A stretch of DNA of 64,000 nt from Sialis fuliginosa (GCA_961205875.1 OY540809.1:28098267-28162266); one strand, 5' to 3'. Shown: positions 1 through 13,746, counted from the first letter of the stretch. Notes: generated from the letters alone by a model not told the origin. Numbers and translations are program-made.

Positions 1-167
1 TACTTGGCAGCACTTATTTTAAGTCGTTGATTGTATTTCTCACGCCTGTATCAAGGTTATCATACGTACGATTTCATGTGGTCATTTATATTCAATGCCT
101 AGCAGATAGCGTTAGTTGGAAGCTAATTTGCTTTTGCACTTAAGTAAATTCTTTATAATACCGGGCA
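1..167. mobile_element. MITE right end, family with TGCCCGGT terminus (cut by window edge)
   Basis: The segment ends in TTTATAATACCGGGCA followed by TTA, and shares 'CAGATAGCGTTA..TGGAAG.TAATTTGCTTTTGCACTTA' with the complete element at 60,221-60,525. The left terminus lies outside the window. Confidence 0.6.
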
Positions 168-292
168 TTACACTTTTTTATATTTTTCTTTCTACTTGAA
201 TTTTTTCAACTACACAAATTAGCTTTTACAACTGTAGTTTTCATTTTTAGAACTGCAGAAACAAACTGCAACTACACATTAAAATAACCCCT
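168..292. repeat. partial copy of the GGGGTTATTTTAG MITE
   Basis: The stretch containing ACTGTAGTTTTCATTTTTAG and ending CTAAAATAACCCC-like (ACATTAAAATAACCCC) matches the right half of the complete MITE at 45,314-45,534. The left terminal repeat is missing. Confidence 0.55.
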
Positions 293-1921
293 GTTTTCGA
301 GAGGAAAAATGTATGGCAGTTCTTGTGGGGGGTTTCGTATAAAATATGAAAAACATAAAGTTAAGAGTAAAACTACACTAAAAGTGTAATAACTTATTAT
401 TTATTTAAACTTATGCCGTACTCACTCCATTTTGGTTAATAAATCTGCATTGAAATCATTTTTTGTTTGATGATTTTAGCATATTTTTCATCAATAAAAT
501 TGCAGAATTTATTTTTTCAATGATATTTTTGTTTTTTCAGTAACACTATCCATTAGAAAATGACAACTGATTAGTTTCAATACCTTCCCATGAGATACCA
601 AGTACTACAGTTTTTTATAATATACCTAATACCAACCTTACATATTATATTTGACAATAGTGTATTTTACTATTAAATGCATAAATTAGAACTAGTATAA
701 ATTATGGTTATAAGGTCATTACATATAATCATCATTAAAAAGATTGTATTCATTCCGATAAATGATATAATTTTCAGAATTTTTACAAATATTGACACCT
801 GGAAAATACTCTACTAAAATAAAACTTTAAGGTTAATAATAATTATTAATTATTAAAATTAAAATAATACTATAAACATATTTAAAAACTATTTTGCTTC
901 AAAAATACAAAAACATTATTTTAAAGATCTTGGCTTCTGGTCGTTTTATCGATAAAACGACCAAATCGATGCGGCTTATACTCAGAAACCATGAACCATA
1001 TCAAGATCACCGCGAATGCCTCAAGACTTTTATAACATTATTTTATATTTATACTTTATTTCAATTTTACAAATAAGTACGTCTACATTAAGTGGCGGAA
1101 CATCCCATTTGATTTATAAACAAAGAATTGTGATTTTGCAAACGAATAGCTTTTTCTGTGTCTTTTTTTACGTTCAGTAATCATGATTTATATATTTTTT
1201 TCCGCAAACCCAATTTGTAGTTTCTGTATAGTGTGCAAATAGTTCAAACATATTTTTCTTTTAAATTTACATCTTTTATGGTTGGTAAAGTTTTTAAAAA
1301 TTTGTTTTCTTTAAATTAAGAAGTGTAGGTTTCGTTACTAGTAATAATAACAAATGTATTTTTTAACTCATATAGTATAAAAATAAGGTGAAAAATATTT
1401 AAAGACAAAGTACAAAATAATAAAAATATAAGGTACTGGCACCAGTCTTGGTCTCTTTAAGAGCAAGGTGTACTGTTTTGAGATTGATGGGCTTCTTTTT
1501 TGTAATTCTCATGAACTCATGTTACTAATAAAACAAAGACCTCTTTATTAAATCTATTTAATTACCCAAGTCCACAAATACAGTTTCTGTTTTAAGTATG
1601 ACCTGTTATTTTCTTTATTTTTTTTCTTCAGTAATGGATAAAGTAAAATCAGTAATGGGTAACCGTACATACACACATTATATGTAGATAATAATTTAAA
1701 AAAAAAACATAAAATAAATTATCATTCTTCAAAAAATTCTTGTGTATTTGTATGTAATTCAACAAGAGTTAGCGATAAGTGAAAACAATGTTTAATATGT
1801 TAATTACAGATTAAATTTGTATCCATGCGCTAGTCAATTATAATTTCAGCATTTAAAATGAGTTCATTAAATACTCAAAAAATCTAATATTTGTTTCTTT
1901 CAACATTTAGTATTTTCAACC
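293..1921. other. AT-rich non-coding stretch
   Basis: No exon, RNA gene or inverted repeat that I can support. The 60-codon frame at 894 has no recognisable content. 'GTACTGGCACCAGTCTTGG' at about 1,433 recurs near 63,650 and, more weakly, at 18,605, so an old dispersed repeat is present. Confidence 0.5.
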
Positions 1922-1929
1922 AAATAACG

Positions 1930-2308
1930 CAGCAATTCTCAACCTGTGGAGCGCGCCCCCAGGGGGGCATGATACAACTAAATGGGGGGCGCGAACATAT
2001 CGAGAAAAAATATTATTAAAACATTTATTTAATTTTCTGAAAGAAAATAAATAAAATACATTCTGACATAATACTTACACTTATAAATAGGATTGTATCA
2101 GTACTGCACAATCTATTTAATAATTAACTTGTCAATATTAAATTAAAAACAAGATTAATAATTATTAGTGACTCCCTTAGGCCTGTCTTGCAGAGAAAAG
2201 TTTTTCGAAAGATGTTGTAATAAAATTATTACCTATATAGAAGCGGGGTGGGGATGAGAATTGTGATTGAAAATTGGGTCGCAAATACTAAAAGGTTGAG
2301 AAACGCTG
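1930..2308. mobile_element. non-autonomous hAT element (379 bp)
   Basis: Terminal inverted repeats CAGCAATTCTCAACCT... and ...AGGTTGAGAAACGCTG. They are flanked by a perfect 8-bp target duplication, AAATAACG at 1,922-1,929 and 2,309-2,316, the signature of hAT transposases. 'CAG...TCTCAACC' is a common hAT terminus. There is no transposase coding capacity inside; the short ORF at 2,248 crosses the right end and is not a gene. Confidence 0.88.
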
Positions 2309-2316
2309 AAATAACG

Positions 2317-2889
2317 TATTTGTTAATTTTAACTTTAATTTACAAAAATGTCTATGTGCTAGTGATTATTGTAGATAAATCTTCAATAATCATTGACAGT
2401 ATTGACATAAAAAACATTCAGTCAGAACTGTATAATAAAAACGAATACATAAAATTTGTAGTAACTAATTAGTACGTTCGTTTCTTCGATTTCATTTAAA
2501 AACTACGAGTACAAACGATAAAATTTGTAATAAAAAATCAATAAGTACAACTTCTAGTTAAACACAGTTCTACAACGAACTTAACACAATTATAACGTTG
2601 TTAGAAATTATTTACAGTAGAAAAGCGCTCTTCCCACCTGATAAGTTTCCATATTTCAGTATTCAAGATTAAATTAAAAAGTTTGTTTGAACTATAACTT
2701 TAAAACATTAATTAGTGCTTTATATAAAATTTAAAGCTCTAAGAAAAGTAGAAAACTTATTTATTAATAACATTTTTTTTGTTAATTTAATTGAATGTAT
2801 CGTGTACAATTAAAATTTAATGAATTTATTTGTTTATAACAAATAAATTAGCATATTTAATTTGTTTCGTTATACATAATCTATACATA
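2317..2889. other. AT-rich non-coding stretch
   Basis: Nothing recognisable beyond A/T runs. Confidence 0.4.
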
Positions 2890-3455
2890 TACAGGATGGG
2901 GCATTTAAAGTGTTACAGATTTTTATCTCACAATCAGAACCATCGCATATTTTGGTTGTGAGGGGATAATCGAATAGTAATATTTATTTGTTATTTGAAC
3001 GTAGTCTTCAAAGAAATTTAAGGTCAACATAATTTTTTTAAATAGAAACCTATAGTTTTTATTTAGTAATCTTATTCTATGTGAAAAACACGAATCTTTC
3101 ATTGAAAAAATTTTTTTGAACGACCTTAACCTTATAAGATATCTAACAAAATAATTTCGAGATTTTGAACATTCAAGATTTTTTTACTCAAAAATCAACT
3201 TTAGAGAAAAAGTACAAGATACAAAAAATGTTTATTTTGGTCCAATGAAATTTAGAGAATTATTCTAGAATTTTTTTTTCAATTCGTTTTTTTTTGTTTT
3301 TGCTAAAAAATAAGCATTATTTGTATCTTGTACTTTTTTTCTAAAGTTTGTGATTCGATTACCCCCTTACAACCAAACATTTTTTGTTTGAAACATTTTT
3401 TTTCAAATATGCGATGGTTCTGAGATAATTATCTGTAACACTTATCACTCGAGGA
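2890..3455. repeat. foldback element, about 565 bp
   Basis: GTGTTACAGATTTTTATCTCA and ACCATCGCATATTTTGGTTG near the left edge reappear in inverted form at 3,360-3,445 (ATGCGATGGTTCTGAGATAA, TATCTGTAACAC). The left outer end contains TACAGGATGGGGCATTTAAA, reminiscent of TA-flanked mariner MITEs, but the right terminus is degenerate. Confidence 0.6.
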
Positions 3456-5537
3456 TCACTTATTAGCCCAATCAAATTGTATATTTGTTCTGCATTGTTC
3501 TACCGAGTCATTTTTTTTATTTTAAATTGTTGAGGGGTGTGTTCTGAGTATTACATTAAGTTGTCGCGGTCTATGACCTTGAGCGTTGTCCGCTATAAGC
3601 GCGAAAACTTTAAACGTAATTATCTCGTAAATCGTTCATCCTACGATAAAATTTATTACCACCTGTTTTGTTCAATAGACTTAAATCTACAAATTTTTTT
3701 ATAGGTCTAACTGTCTATCATCAATTGGTAACTAGATATACTGAAAGGAATTTAACAAAAAACGATTTTTTGCATTTATTTCGTAAAGAAACCATTATAT
3801 TGAAAAAACTTAAATAACAATCTTTTAGAACTATCAATTTTCAATATTTTTTCTTACGACCATCATTTCAGAAAACCCATAGTTTGCCAGTTATAGCCCG
3901 CGAAACATTACAAAAAAACATTTTTTCGTTGTATTTCAAAAACTATAATGCAACCTTCAAAATGTGTAATTTAATATATATTAATAATCTTTCAACAATA
4001 ATTGTGCAACAATGAAGTTGGGTGCATTGTTTACGAATACAAAAATATAAATACGTTTCTTCTAGTGTTATTCTATTTTGTTATTATTAGTAGAACAATT
4101 TTAATTTTTACAGTTTTATAGAGAATTGTATGTAGTTTTGTATTATATATCTAGTTTTTATAAATTTCGGAACTTAAAATGTGTAAATTAGCATTGAACT
4201 ATGGTGTGACGTATATGTCACGCTGGGCACATCCCTTGTCAATAGACATGATATAATATATTAACTTTTAATATTTTCTATAAAATTTTGGAGCCCATAA
4301 CTTTTGTCGTTTTATTTCGATATAGCGTCGCGTCGTCGTGACTAATTTATGACTGCTTTTGTTTAACATTATATATATCAAATGGTGACCTCAAAGTCTG
4401 GGGCCCTATATAGCTGTACTCCCTAGTCCCCTTTTGTCACCGGGCCTGATACCAATAAATAAGAATTGAAAAAAAAAGTATCTAAATTCTAACTTTTTCG
4501 TTGATCATGGGTTAATTTTTATAATCTTTCTTTGATACATAAAATTAATCTATACGAGATTACCATACATATAATATAGGTAGGATAAGAAAATTTTATT
4601 GATGTTGTACAAATATATATGATGTATTACAGAGGTAATACTTTACGAAAAGCTCTTGATATACTAGATCTCGTTGATATAAAGGCTGTTTATATTGAAT
4701 CGCCACGTACCGGATCCAAAAGAAGCCACTGACGAAGACTCGAATCTTGTACGTTACGACACTCCATCTCACGCATTACGTCTCTCCCCTACATGGTTGT
4801 AATATTAGTAAGGAGCCAAATAGTTATATCATACAATGTATATATATGTAAAATATATGTTATATGTCAATGGCCGCCTCTTAAGACCCCATAAAAAATT
4901 ATTTTATCTTTTATGTTATTTAGTATTTAGTATTAATATTATTATTATCACTTACCTATTTTATGAATATGTTACATTTTTATGAATTGATGACAGAAAA
5001 ATCAGCAACTTCAGTAACAAAAAAAAACCTCGGGCACGAATGGGTTGTGTGTATTTTTTATTTTAATAAAATATTATTAAAACAAAAATGTCAACATATT
5101 TTTATTTTTCAAGGTCACTACAGTATGCTTACACTATTTTCAAAAATATGTATGTGTGTGTGTGTGTGTCTTGACTTTGATGTTAATATGATCTGAATGA
5201 AATTTCATCAAATTCGGTTCAAACGTTTTTTTGGTTTGAAGAAAAAGACTGCAAAAAGTGGATTTCAGAATTTCTTTAAAATGATTTATCCGATCCATAA
5301 TAAGATTTTAATGGCAATCGATACTTTGAAATATCAAATATTTTTACAATTTTTATCAAATAAAATAAATTTCTACACCGTTTTTCCCTTCGTAGGGGTT
5401 GTAATTCGGAAAATTTTATGTCAAAAAAGAAAACACCCCTAAATGTCGTGTTTGAACTACGCGTTGATGAGTCAGTCACTAAGACTTATCTCTTTATATA
5501 TAGAGATAAACTATTTGTAAAATTTATAATTTTTTCC
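3456..5537. other. AT-rich non-coding stretch with small microsatellite
   Basis: No coding support. A (TG)n run lies at about 5,152-5,169. Open frames at 4,963-5,442 are read through A/T-rich repeat-like sequence and show no domain. A short, moderately G+C-richer patch (4,700-4,800) was not recognised. Confidence 0.4.
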
Positions 5538-5539
5538 AG

Positions 5540-5649
5540 GTGAGAATCCTGCCGCCATGCAGCACGGAGGCCGAGCCCTGTCGTGGCTGCGCTGCCCCTC
5601 CGCCTGGCTACTGGGCTCACTGCTCTGTCTCTGTGCAACATTCTCCTAG
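5540..5649 (+). CDS. dpr-family last coding exon (C-terminal tail), opposite strand to the rest
   Basis: After an AATTTTTTCCAG-type acceptor (AG at 5,538-5,539) the exon starts with two bases of a split codon, then ENPAAMQHGGRALSWLRCPS followed by AWLLGSLLCLCATFS and a TAG stop (5,647-5,649). 'GENPAAMQHGG' after the second Ig domain and a short hydrophobic end (probable GPI-anchor or membrane signal) are the standard Dpr C-terminus. Phase is right: CAT A from the Ig2 exon plus GT gives HVLH-SENPAAMQ. The G+C-rich composition also matches that exon. The odd fact is orientation: plus strand, 19 kb away, while the other exons are on the minus strand. It is either the inverted last exon of the same gene or the tail of a convergent paralogue. 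The ATG inside (5,557) looks like a Kozak start, but I read it as the internal Met of PAAMQ. Confidence 0.85.
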
Positions 5650-5867
5650 TCAATGTCATCCACGCCGATTCTCCCAACTATTCAGTGTGTATAAATGCAT
5701 ATATAATGTGTAACAACAGTGTTCGTTTGGGTTTTCGTTCTCGGAAATCATTCATATTCTTTTTATTATTGTTTGTCCATCGAATTATTTGTAAACTAAA
5801 GGGTAAAATTAGGTTTTTTGTAGAATTATTATGAATACATTATACATAAATGTAAAATATGTAAACT

Positions 5868-6075
5868 GTGGTTTTTTAACCACATAAATTAAATAAATAC
5901 ACCGGAAGAAACCAATGTCACTCGACACGAGTGTCATCTTTATAAGGATATAATAGTTCCAGACTTAAACCATTAGGTTCCTGATGAGGACTTCTTGTGA
6001 AGTCGAAACACGTGTCGAGTGACATTATGTTTTTGTGATTAAGGTGTATTTATTTAGTTTAAGTGGTTATTTTAT
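5868..6075. repeat. inverted-repeat element with hammerhead-ribozyme-like core
   Basis: Arms containing AAATAAATACACC and TGTCACTCGACACG (5,885-5,930) recur inverted at 6,008-6,065. The centre reads CTGATGA (5,981-5,987), a 6-bp hairpin GACTTC-TTGT-GAAGTC, then GAAAC: the conserved boxes of a hammerhead ribozyme in the right order. One extra G precedes the hairpin, and helix I is not convincing. Helix III is strong (4 bp, a 2-nt bulge, then at least 13 bp) if the GTC at 5,933-5,935 is the cleavage triplet. Confidence 0.5.
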
Positions 6076-7520
6076 ACTGTCATCAAAATCTGGAATAACG
6101 TTTTTTAATATACAAAAGTATAAAACATAAATATTTTTCTAAATTCATCGATCAAAAAATAGATATTCAGCTTGGCTACAAATACTCAGAAGATAAAATT
6201 TTATTTAATTTAGTAGGTGACTTAAAAATTATTTTGCCAAATTTTCAAAGATTTATAATTTATTGAAATCACACTGTACAGTAAAACCTTGAAATAATGG
6301 AGCGCGATTTAAGGGACTTAAGACATATCGGATAAAATTTCTAGTATAATATTTAATTCCGTCGATAAAATCAAAAACTTTCTTTAAATTTATTAATAAA
6401 CAGTTTAAGAATTATTTTTTATTATCAATACGTATAACTAAGTTAATAAAAAGAGTAAACTAACTTTTAACTTATATGTTTGGAAAATTTACAATGGACT
6501 TCATTCATTTCAACCTCCTCACTAAAATTCGTCTCTTATATCAAGGTATTACTTTATCACTTATCATTTTTTCGTTGATATGCGATATGTAAAAATAAAT
6601 CAAATAATATCATGTAAATATACTTACAAATAACTAACACATTTAATACATATGTACATGCATAAATGCATATGCCTATACTACATAAATAAAATAGTAA
6701 TAGGACAAACTAGTTCCTTTAAATTATCGATAATAAACAGTATTAAAAAAATGTATAACTGGTTTATTGGAATTTTTCAATCATAAAGGAAAGTGTTCAA
6801 AAAGTACAGTGTGGTACACAAAACTTTCTACATTATTATAAACATTTACAAATAATTCGATGTCCTGATTGTAACATCTCCAAAATCATATTTCTGAGAT
6901 AGTTAACTTAAAAAATAAATAAAAAATATCATATTCAGTGATTCGTTGAGTGTCATAATAATAATAATAATAAATATCTTCCTGAAAAAATAAAATAAAA
7001 AAAGTGAAGAACGATATCGTAAATGCATTCCACAAACTGCGATAGTGAAAATTTGATCATTCCAATGTGAAAAAAAGAAAAACATATGTGATTCATAATA
7101 AATATTATTATATACTACCTATCAGTGATTTAATGTAAACGGAACTTTGTATAAATTGTCAGAAATAATTAATTAATTACTATCGTAAACAATAAGTATA
7201 CTCATTTATTAATGTTATTGAATAACTTTACTAAGAACAGGGACGCAACAAGAAATTCATATTGAGGGTGAGTTTGTTTATATATTCAAATATATTGTAA
7301 TTGAAATTTCCAAACTGAAGTCAATATGGATCTGATTTCAAAGTAGTTTTTTAAAAATCACTCAATATTAATTATGATAATAGTATAAATAGTATATAAC
7401 CTAATAAATATATGAATTTCTTAAGTGGGGCAAAATCACCCTTGCTTCCACCTTTAGGTTGCGTACTAGAAACAAAATACAACATCCAAAATAAGATAAC
7501 CAAACACATGCTTATAATAA
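6076..7520. other. AT-rich non-coding stretch
   Basis: Nothing recognised. Contains an (ATA)n run near 6,956-6,972. The short reverse frames at 6,903 and 7,372 lack any motif. Confidence 0.4.
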
Positions 7521-8749
7521 CACTGGTCGGCAAAAAAAAATCCATTTGCTGAATGATATACAACTTTTTCAGAATATTTTTGGTACGCTGAATTCAAAAA
7601 TAACCATTTTTTCTGACTCACATCAACTCTTATTTTCGCTATATTGCAAAAAAACGTTTTTTTTCAATATGCAAACATTCAAATTCGTATATATATTTTT
7701 TTCAAATCTAATACTTGAACCAACGATCATTCGTAATGTCGCTGTGAATCCTATTTGAACTAAAAAACCTTGAATTATATACATTCAGAAAGTTATTCCC
7801 TTCGAAAATCATGTTTTAAATGCTGAAAAATCGATTTTTTAGCCATAATTCGGGAATTTTCAGAATTAAATTTAATTTTTATGCAATTTACCAATTTTTT
7901 AGCTTTATCTATCTTCATTATTGTGTTAATGTAATCGAATGAAAACTGACGAAATGATACTAAACTCAAACGGCGCGTGTCAATATTTGAAGTTATGGTT
8001 ATTTTCGTTCCTGGCGTATCTAAGACTCGTTAATTAAATTAACAGTGTAATGAATTGAAATATATATTTACTCGAGTTTCAAATCGAAAAACAATGACAC
8101 TGTTTTACAAAATTTAAAAAAATTATACAACATTTATATCCATAAATTTTTTTTCAACGATTTTCTTGAATGAATATGAAAACATATTAATAAAAATATT
8201 AAATAAATAAAAATTTATTCATTACTCTGTTTGCAGAATTTATTTCGCTAGAAGCGGAAATGACTGTAACTTCAAATTTTGACACGCGCGGTTGATTTTA
8301 GTTCCATTTTTGATTTGATTACGTTAAAATTTTAACACAATAAAAAAGATAATGCTACAGAAAATTGCTATAAAATTGAACAAAAATTTTTGTGGAACAG
8401 CACTTTAAATTTTGAAAATTGCCGAATTTTGGCTAAAAAATCGATTTTTCATCGTTTAAAACATGATATTCGAAGGAAATAACGTTATAAATGTGTATAA
8501 TTCAAGGTTATTTTAGTTCAATTAGGTCTTATTACATTATGAATGATCTTTGGTTGAAGTATTTGATTTAAAAAAAAAAACTAATTTGAATGTTTGCATA
8601 TAAACAAAAACGTTTTTTTGTAATATCGCGAAAACAAGAGCTGATTGGGCAAAATTAAGATCATTTTTGGATTCATATTTTCATATTTAGGGAAATAATC
8701 TTGAATCACTACTATTTTTTTATATTTTTTATTAGTAACTAAACCAGTG
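7521..8749. repeat. foldback element, about 1.2 kb
   Basis: Ends CACTGGT (7,521) and ACCAGTG (8,743-8,749). Arms such as AAAAACGTTTTTTTTCAATATGCAAAC (7,649-7,676) and their inverse at 8,585-8,622 continue inward through the AAAAATCGATTTTTTAGCC motif (7,827) and its inverse (8,433). The centre is near 8,140. The target duplication is not clear. ORFs at 7,546 and 8,581 are mirror images of the same arm. Confidence 0.75.
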
Positions 8750-10565
8750 ATTCTCAAATGGGATGCCACGAATTTTCTTATTTTTTATTAAATTGTCTTT
8801 ACTAAATAGTTTTCAGAACCATTGAACTAAATTGTGAGAGAAATATAGATAATTATATTTTATAACATATTTTTTATGTTCGTTTGTATTATTTGGCACA
8901 TAATTAAATTATTTATTAACAATAAATATGTACATATTTGTAGTTTACTTTCAACAAAAAACTATTTCTATATAAACATCTTAAATACAATAATAATAAC
9001 ATAAAACATGTTTTTTAACATATATTATTTATAATGATAAGTATACACATTACACATACATAAAAACATAACAAAAATGTCTTACGACACTCATATTTTC
9101 TTTATTTGTTATTTAATATTTCTTTACAATAAACTGAATATTTGTATTATTATTCTTCTAAACTAATTACAGATTATTTAAGGCTAGCGAATAACAAAAA
9201 CTTTTTAAACAAAAAAATCATAAGACATTTTTTAGTCATTGTATAACAGTAAATACATCTTATTTTGGATTTTGTACAAAAAATGTGTATTCTGATATAA
9301 CCACATTAGGTACACTACACATTATCAATACCAACAATCAAATAATATAATTCTTACACAACATAAGACAATAATATTTACCTACATAATATCACCCACA
9401 GGTCTAAAAAATCAAGAGTTTTGATAACATCTGTGATTGCGATATCCTTCATAAAATAATTCGATTCGTTTGACTAACTAATGTGGTTATACTAAAATAC
9501 ATTTGCTTTTTTGTAAAAAGCCGTATGTATACATACAGTTAGATATATCATATTTATATATTAATAATATTTATTGAAAAAGTTTTTACATACAGTACCT
9601 ACATATTTTGTGAAATTTTTTTGTAACAGCAGTAAAAACATTTTATTGAATATTTATTGTGCTATATATTTTAGAAATTCAACAAAACAGATGAGGGGAT
9701 ATAATAAATGTTTCATTAAATGCTAGTAGTTATTGAATTAGTCGTACTCTTTGTGTCCTATAAAAATAGCAATACATATTCGGTATAACTCCGGTTTCTG
9801 ATTTTTTTTGTATTAACTACTATCTTATTTTAATTGCATATAAAATATATTTAAGATTTAAGATAAGATTTCTTCTTCAATCAGTAGATTAATAAATTTT
9901 AATTCAAACCTATTATTGTACATTTAATTTCAAACAAATACTCAAATAAGTCATATAAATTTAAAAAAGTTAAAATTAATGTTTTATTTACACAGTGTAA
10001 AAAATGTTCTGAATTATTTATTCAACAAAAAAAGTCATTAAAATTAAAAACTTTTCATATGATTGACATTTATCAAATAACATTGTATGATAAAAATAAT
10101 GAATATTCATGTAAAAACTTTTTCATTAAATTGTTGAATGGGGGAATGAATGATCATTACGTAAATTAAACGGTACTAATAGAACTATATGAGATATTCA
10201 GAAGCTAAAGCGACTGACTTTACAGGATACAGAATTTTTATTGATAAAAATGGATACTTCATTAAATTAGTACTGAGGTACCAAAGTAAGTCGGATTAAC
10301 TTCCGGACGATTCATGTAATATGCATTATAATATAAAAAGTTTTGTACAAATGATTTTAAAGTGAAAACGTATATTTACAAAATAAATGTAATCGCAAAT
10401 CTCATAAGAACATCTGTATGTCATTATTATCATCCATTAAATTATAACTTTTCCGAATTGTTTTCGTTGTTTACATTGGCAACAAAATACGTTTTTCGCA
10501 ATTTTCTACCATAATTGAATTAATTCAAATAATTTATACTTCATAGAAATTCGACTGTTTTATAA
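8750..10565. other. AT-rich non-coding stretch with a short inverted repeat
   Basis: ATATAACCACATTAG (about 9,295-9,309) is mirrored by CTAATGTGGTTATA at 9,479-9,492 with roughly 35-nt arms, possibly an old MITE. Nothing else is recognised. Confidence 0.45.
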
Positions 10566-10567
10566 TA

Positions 10568-11403
10568 CAGGGTGGCGCAACGAAAACGAAACGGTCGCGT
10601 TTTTGGTCAGTTAAAATAGGATTTTGAAAAAACGCTCGGACACGTCGATATTGCTTTCAAGGGGGGCATCTTTTTCAATAAAATTTTTGCAAGAATCTTT
10701 TCAACCTTCTGCGCTATGAGCACAACCCTTAAAATTTTAAATAGCATGATAGGGTATGTGATACCTCATTTGAAAGGTTTTTTTATTCTAAACAAGGTGC
10801 TTTTTGTTTTTTTTTCAAATCTATTTAATTTTAGTCAAGTTATTTACATTTTTAATTCCATGAATGCATTTATTTTCTGATCAACAAAACAAACATTCAA
10901 AACTAAAATTCAAAACAAAGTAGGCTTATTATCGAGGAATGTCGCCAACTAACTCCCCAAACGTTTCAACAAGTCAGAAATAATTTTGAGCATAACTTGT
11001 ATTTTTGTATGAAAGCTAGCGGAGCTCAATTTGAACATTTATTGAATTAATTAAAGTTTTTGTGAATTATCTGATAAGAAAATAAGCCTACTTTGTTTTG
11101 AATTTTAGTTCTGAATGTTTTTTGTTAATCAGAAAATAAATGCATTCATGGAATTAAAAATGTAAAGAACATGACTAAAATTAAACAGATTTGAAAAAAA
11201 CAAAAAGCACCTTGTTTAGAAAGAAAAAACCTTTAAAATTTTAAGGGTTGTGCTCATAGCGCAGAGGGTTGAAAAGATTCTTGCAAAAATTTTATTGAAA
11301 AAGATATCCCCCTTGAAAGCAAAATCGACGTGTCCTAGCGTTTTTTCAAAATCCTATTTTAACTGACCAAAAACGACCGTTTCGTTTTCGTTGCGCCACC
11401 CTG
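10568..11403. mobile_element. TA-flanked foldback MITE, mariner type (836 bp)
   Basis: Terminal repeats CAGGGTGGCGCAACGAAAAC and its inverse, with TA at 10,566-10,567 and 11,404-11,405. Arms of several hundred bp mirror each other around a centre near 10,985, including CAACCTTCTGCGCTATGAGC and its inverse at 11,246. No coding capacity. The TA duplication and CAGGG terminus fit the Tc1/mariner group. Confidence 0.85.
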
Positions 11404-11405
11404 TA

Positions 11406-13746
11406 TTATTCAATTATTCAAGTAAAACTGTTTAGTAAACATAACATATGTTGCCAATGCTGAGTATTTTTAAAAGACATGTAAAAAGACAAATCATATA
11501 TAATGTATTTAGTGTTCCTTTTGATGGTATAAATGTTATTATTTTTATATACGTAATATATTTAAGAGGAATAATTTGTTTTAATTTGCCTATTTTCATT
11601 AGTATATAGGTATGTATATATTGTTCAAAGATGATGTTCATTTAAATTTTACTATTGTTAAGATAAAATTTTAGTTTAAAATAATGCAAATTTATTAAAA
11701 TTTTATTTTTCTATTTGGGCATTAAAAATCATCTTTGAAAAATATCTTCACAAAAAACCAACAGTAATAGTTTGATATAATAATATTTATTATTGTAGAT
11801 AACTAGGCTGTTTTTTTTTTAATCTCATTATCTCTGTATACAAAAAATTCATAATTCAAATAATCATTGTATGAATGGATATGACACGATGTTCATAGGT
11901 ATTACTTAGAAAAATGTTATAATATATTAATTAATTTTATCAATATAAGAATGTTGTTATTCAAGAATGTCTGATAGGGAGTTAACTTTGTTTTTAATTG
12001 TAATAATCCATTAAAATAATGGAAATCAAAATATTTGTCATCAAGAACAAACTTATTATATGTATATTATTATTTTATTAAAGTTGTAAATATATAATTA
12101 ATAAAGTAAGTCTAGTTGTATCATTCTACAAAACCTTTAATCAGTTAATTTTTACAAAAGTAAGTATAGATATAATTTATCATAATACTTGTGAAAATTT
12201 ATATTTTAACATTAATTTCTTTCTGTTTGTTATTCAGTAAATTCATAAGCCAAAATGACTAAACTTATTCATCAATTTATACCTATAATACGTACCTTGT
12301 TGGTTTTATTAAATGGATAAAATAACTAATTTTAATTTTTCTTGTTTTTATATTAGTTTTTTTAGTAAAAATTAATTGTTATAATTCCTTAATTCGGGCC
12401 TGCTCTAATTCAATTATCATATAACATAAACGAATTCTAAAATCGTGTATTTTTGAATAGTAAATAATTCATAAAAATCCGTTCAGTACTTTAGTGTCAT
12501 ATCGGAACAAATAAACGCATCATACTTTTTCTTAAAGCAATTCAACAAAAGGGCTTAAAATTTGCCATTTCAGCAACTGAATCTATTATTTATAAAATAG
12601 TAGGTTTACATTTCTTGTTAAGGTACAGATCTAGTAATGGAACAACGAGAAACTCTTTATAACATGTAAACATGTGCTTATAAACTTTTTGTCCACCCTG
12701 AAGGAACATTTATATGAGACTTTTCTGGTTGCCAATGTTTCACATTGTTGCTGCAACAAACTGTAATAGAAAATAGAAAACAACTATAGTTCCAGCTACA
12801 TAATGTTTCGCTTTGTTCCTGATTTTTCTTCGATGTAAGATACATTAAATGGAAACAAAGAACAACTTACAACTTTTTTTTCTACCACCATCAACAAGGA
12901 AGAACATATTAGATTTTTTTTATATATACTTATATTATCATTTTCCATAAATATAATTTACAGTTATTTACAAATACATAGAATGTTCCTTTATTTAGCA
13001 TCAATATAAATAAAATCTTAGTTTCATGATAAATACATTCAGTAATTATTTTATATGGTACGAGATATCCATGATTATTAATTTATGTTTTGGTTGTAAT
13101 TAAACTTAAACCAAATCTTTTTAACTATTATAATTGAAACAATTTTAAAATTAGAATAATTAAACATTTTTATCTGTATTATACAAAACCACATATTTTA
13201 TGTAGATATTTTCTGAAACTATCATTTTTTACTAAATTTTAAAAATTTTATATCTCGTACCAAAAATGCTAATTCAAAATAATATAAAATAAATTATTTT
13301 GATCTTTTAGTAACAAAAAAAATTAACAGAAATCACAATTTTTAATACACTACAATTACAAGAATAATATTGAACTGTTACAAACATACCATTCTAACAT
13401 TTAAAACACACAATATCACTATATATTTTACATTAGATTGTGACGTCTATTTTACAAATAAGTGTTCACAATAACAACAATGGTTTAGCATTCAGCGTGT
13501 CACCTACACGATACCAACGTGTGTAGAATGACGAGAAACTTTCCACATTCTGTTGAAAACATTGCTACCAACAACAGGACACCGTACCGGAAATACCCCA
13601 ACGTCGGTGCTGAGCTTTTGCTGCCGTGTTGCATAGCCGCGGGTTTTTCATCTGAAACATTTATTTGTACTTTAGTACTGTTTGTTCAATACCTAATTAA
13701 TTAATTTGAACATTGTTTATTTTCTAAAATTTTATTTATATCATTT
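11406..13746. other. AT-rich non-coding stretch
   Basis: No inverted repeat or exon that I can support. The frame at 13,519-13,704 is a little G+C-richer (13,500-13,640), but its product shows no domain and it has no splice context. Confidence 0.4.

Noticed and set aside
5583..5834. 83-codon plus-strand ORF MAALPLRLATGL... with hydrophobic start
   Set aside because: It is the out-of-frame shadow of the dpr tail exon; the in-frame reading (ENPAAMQHGG...stop) has family support and a matching splice phase.
13519..13704. 61-codon ORF in a less AT-rich patch
   Set aside because: No domain, no splice signals, no repeat copy seen in the window.
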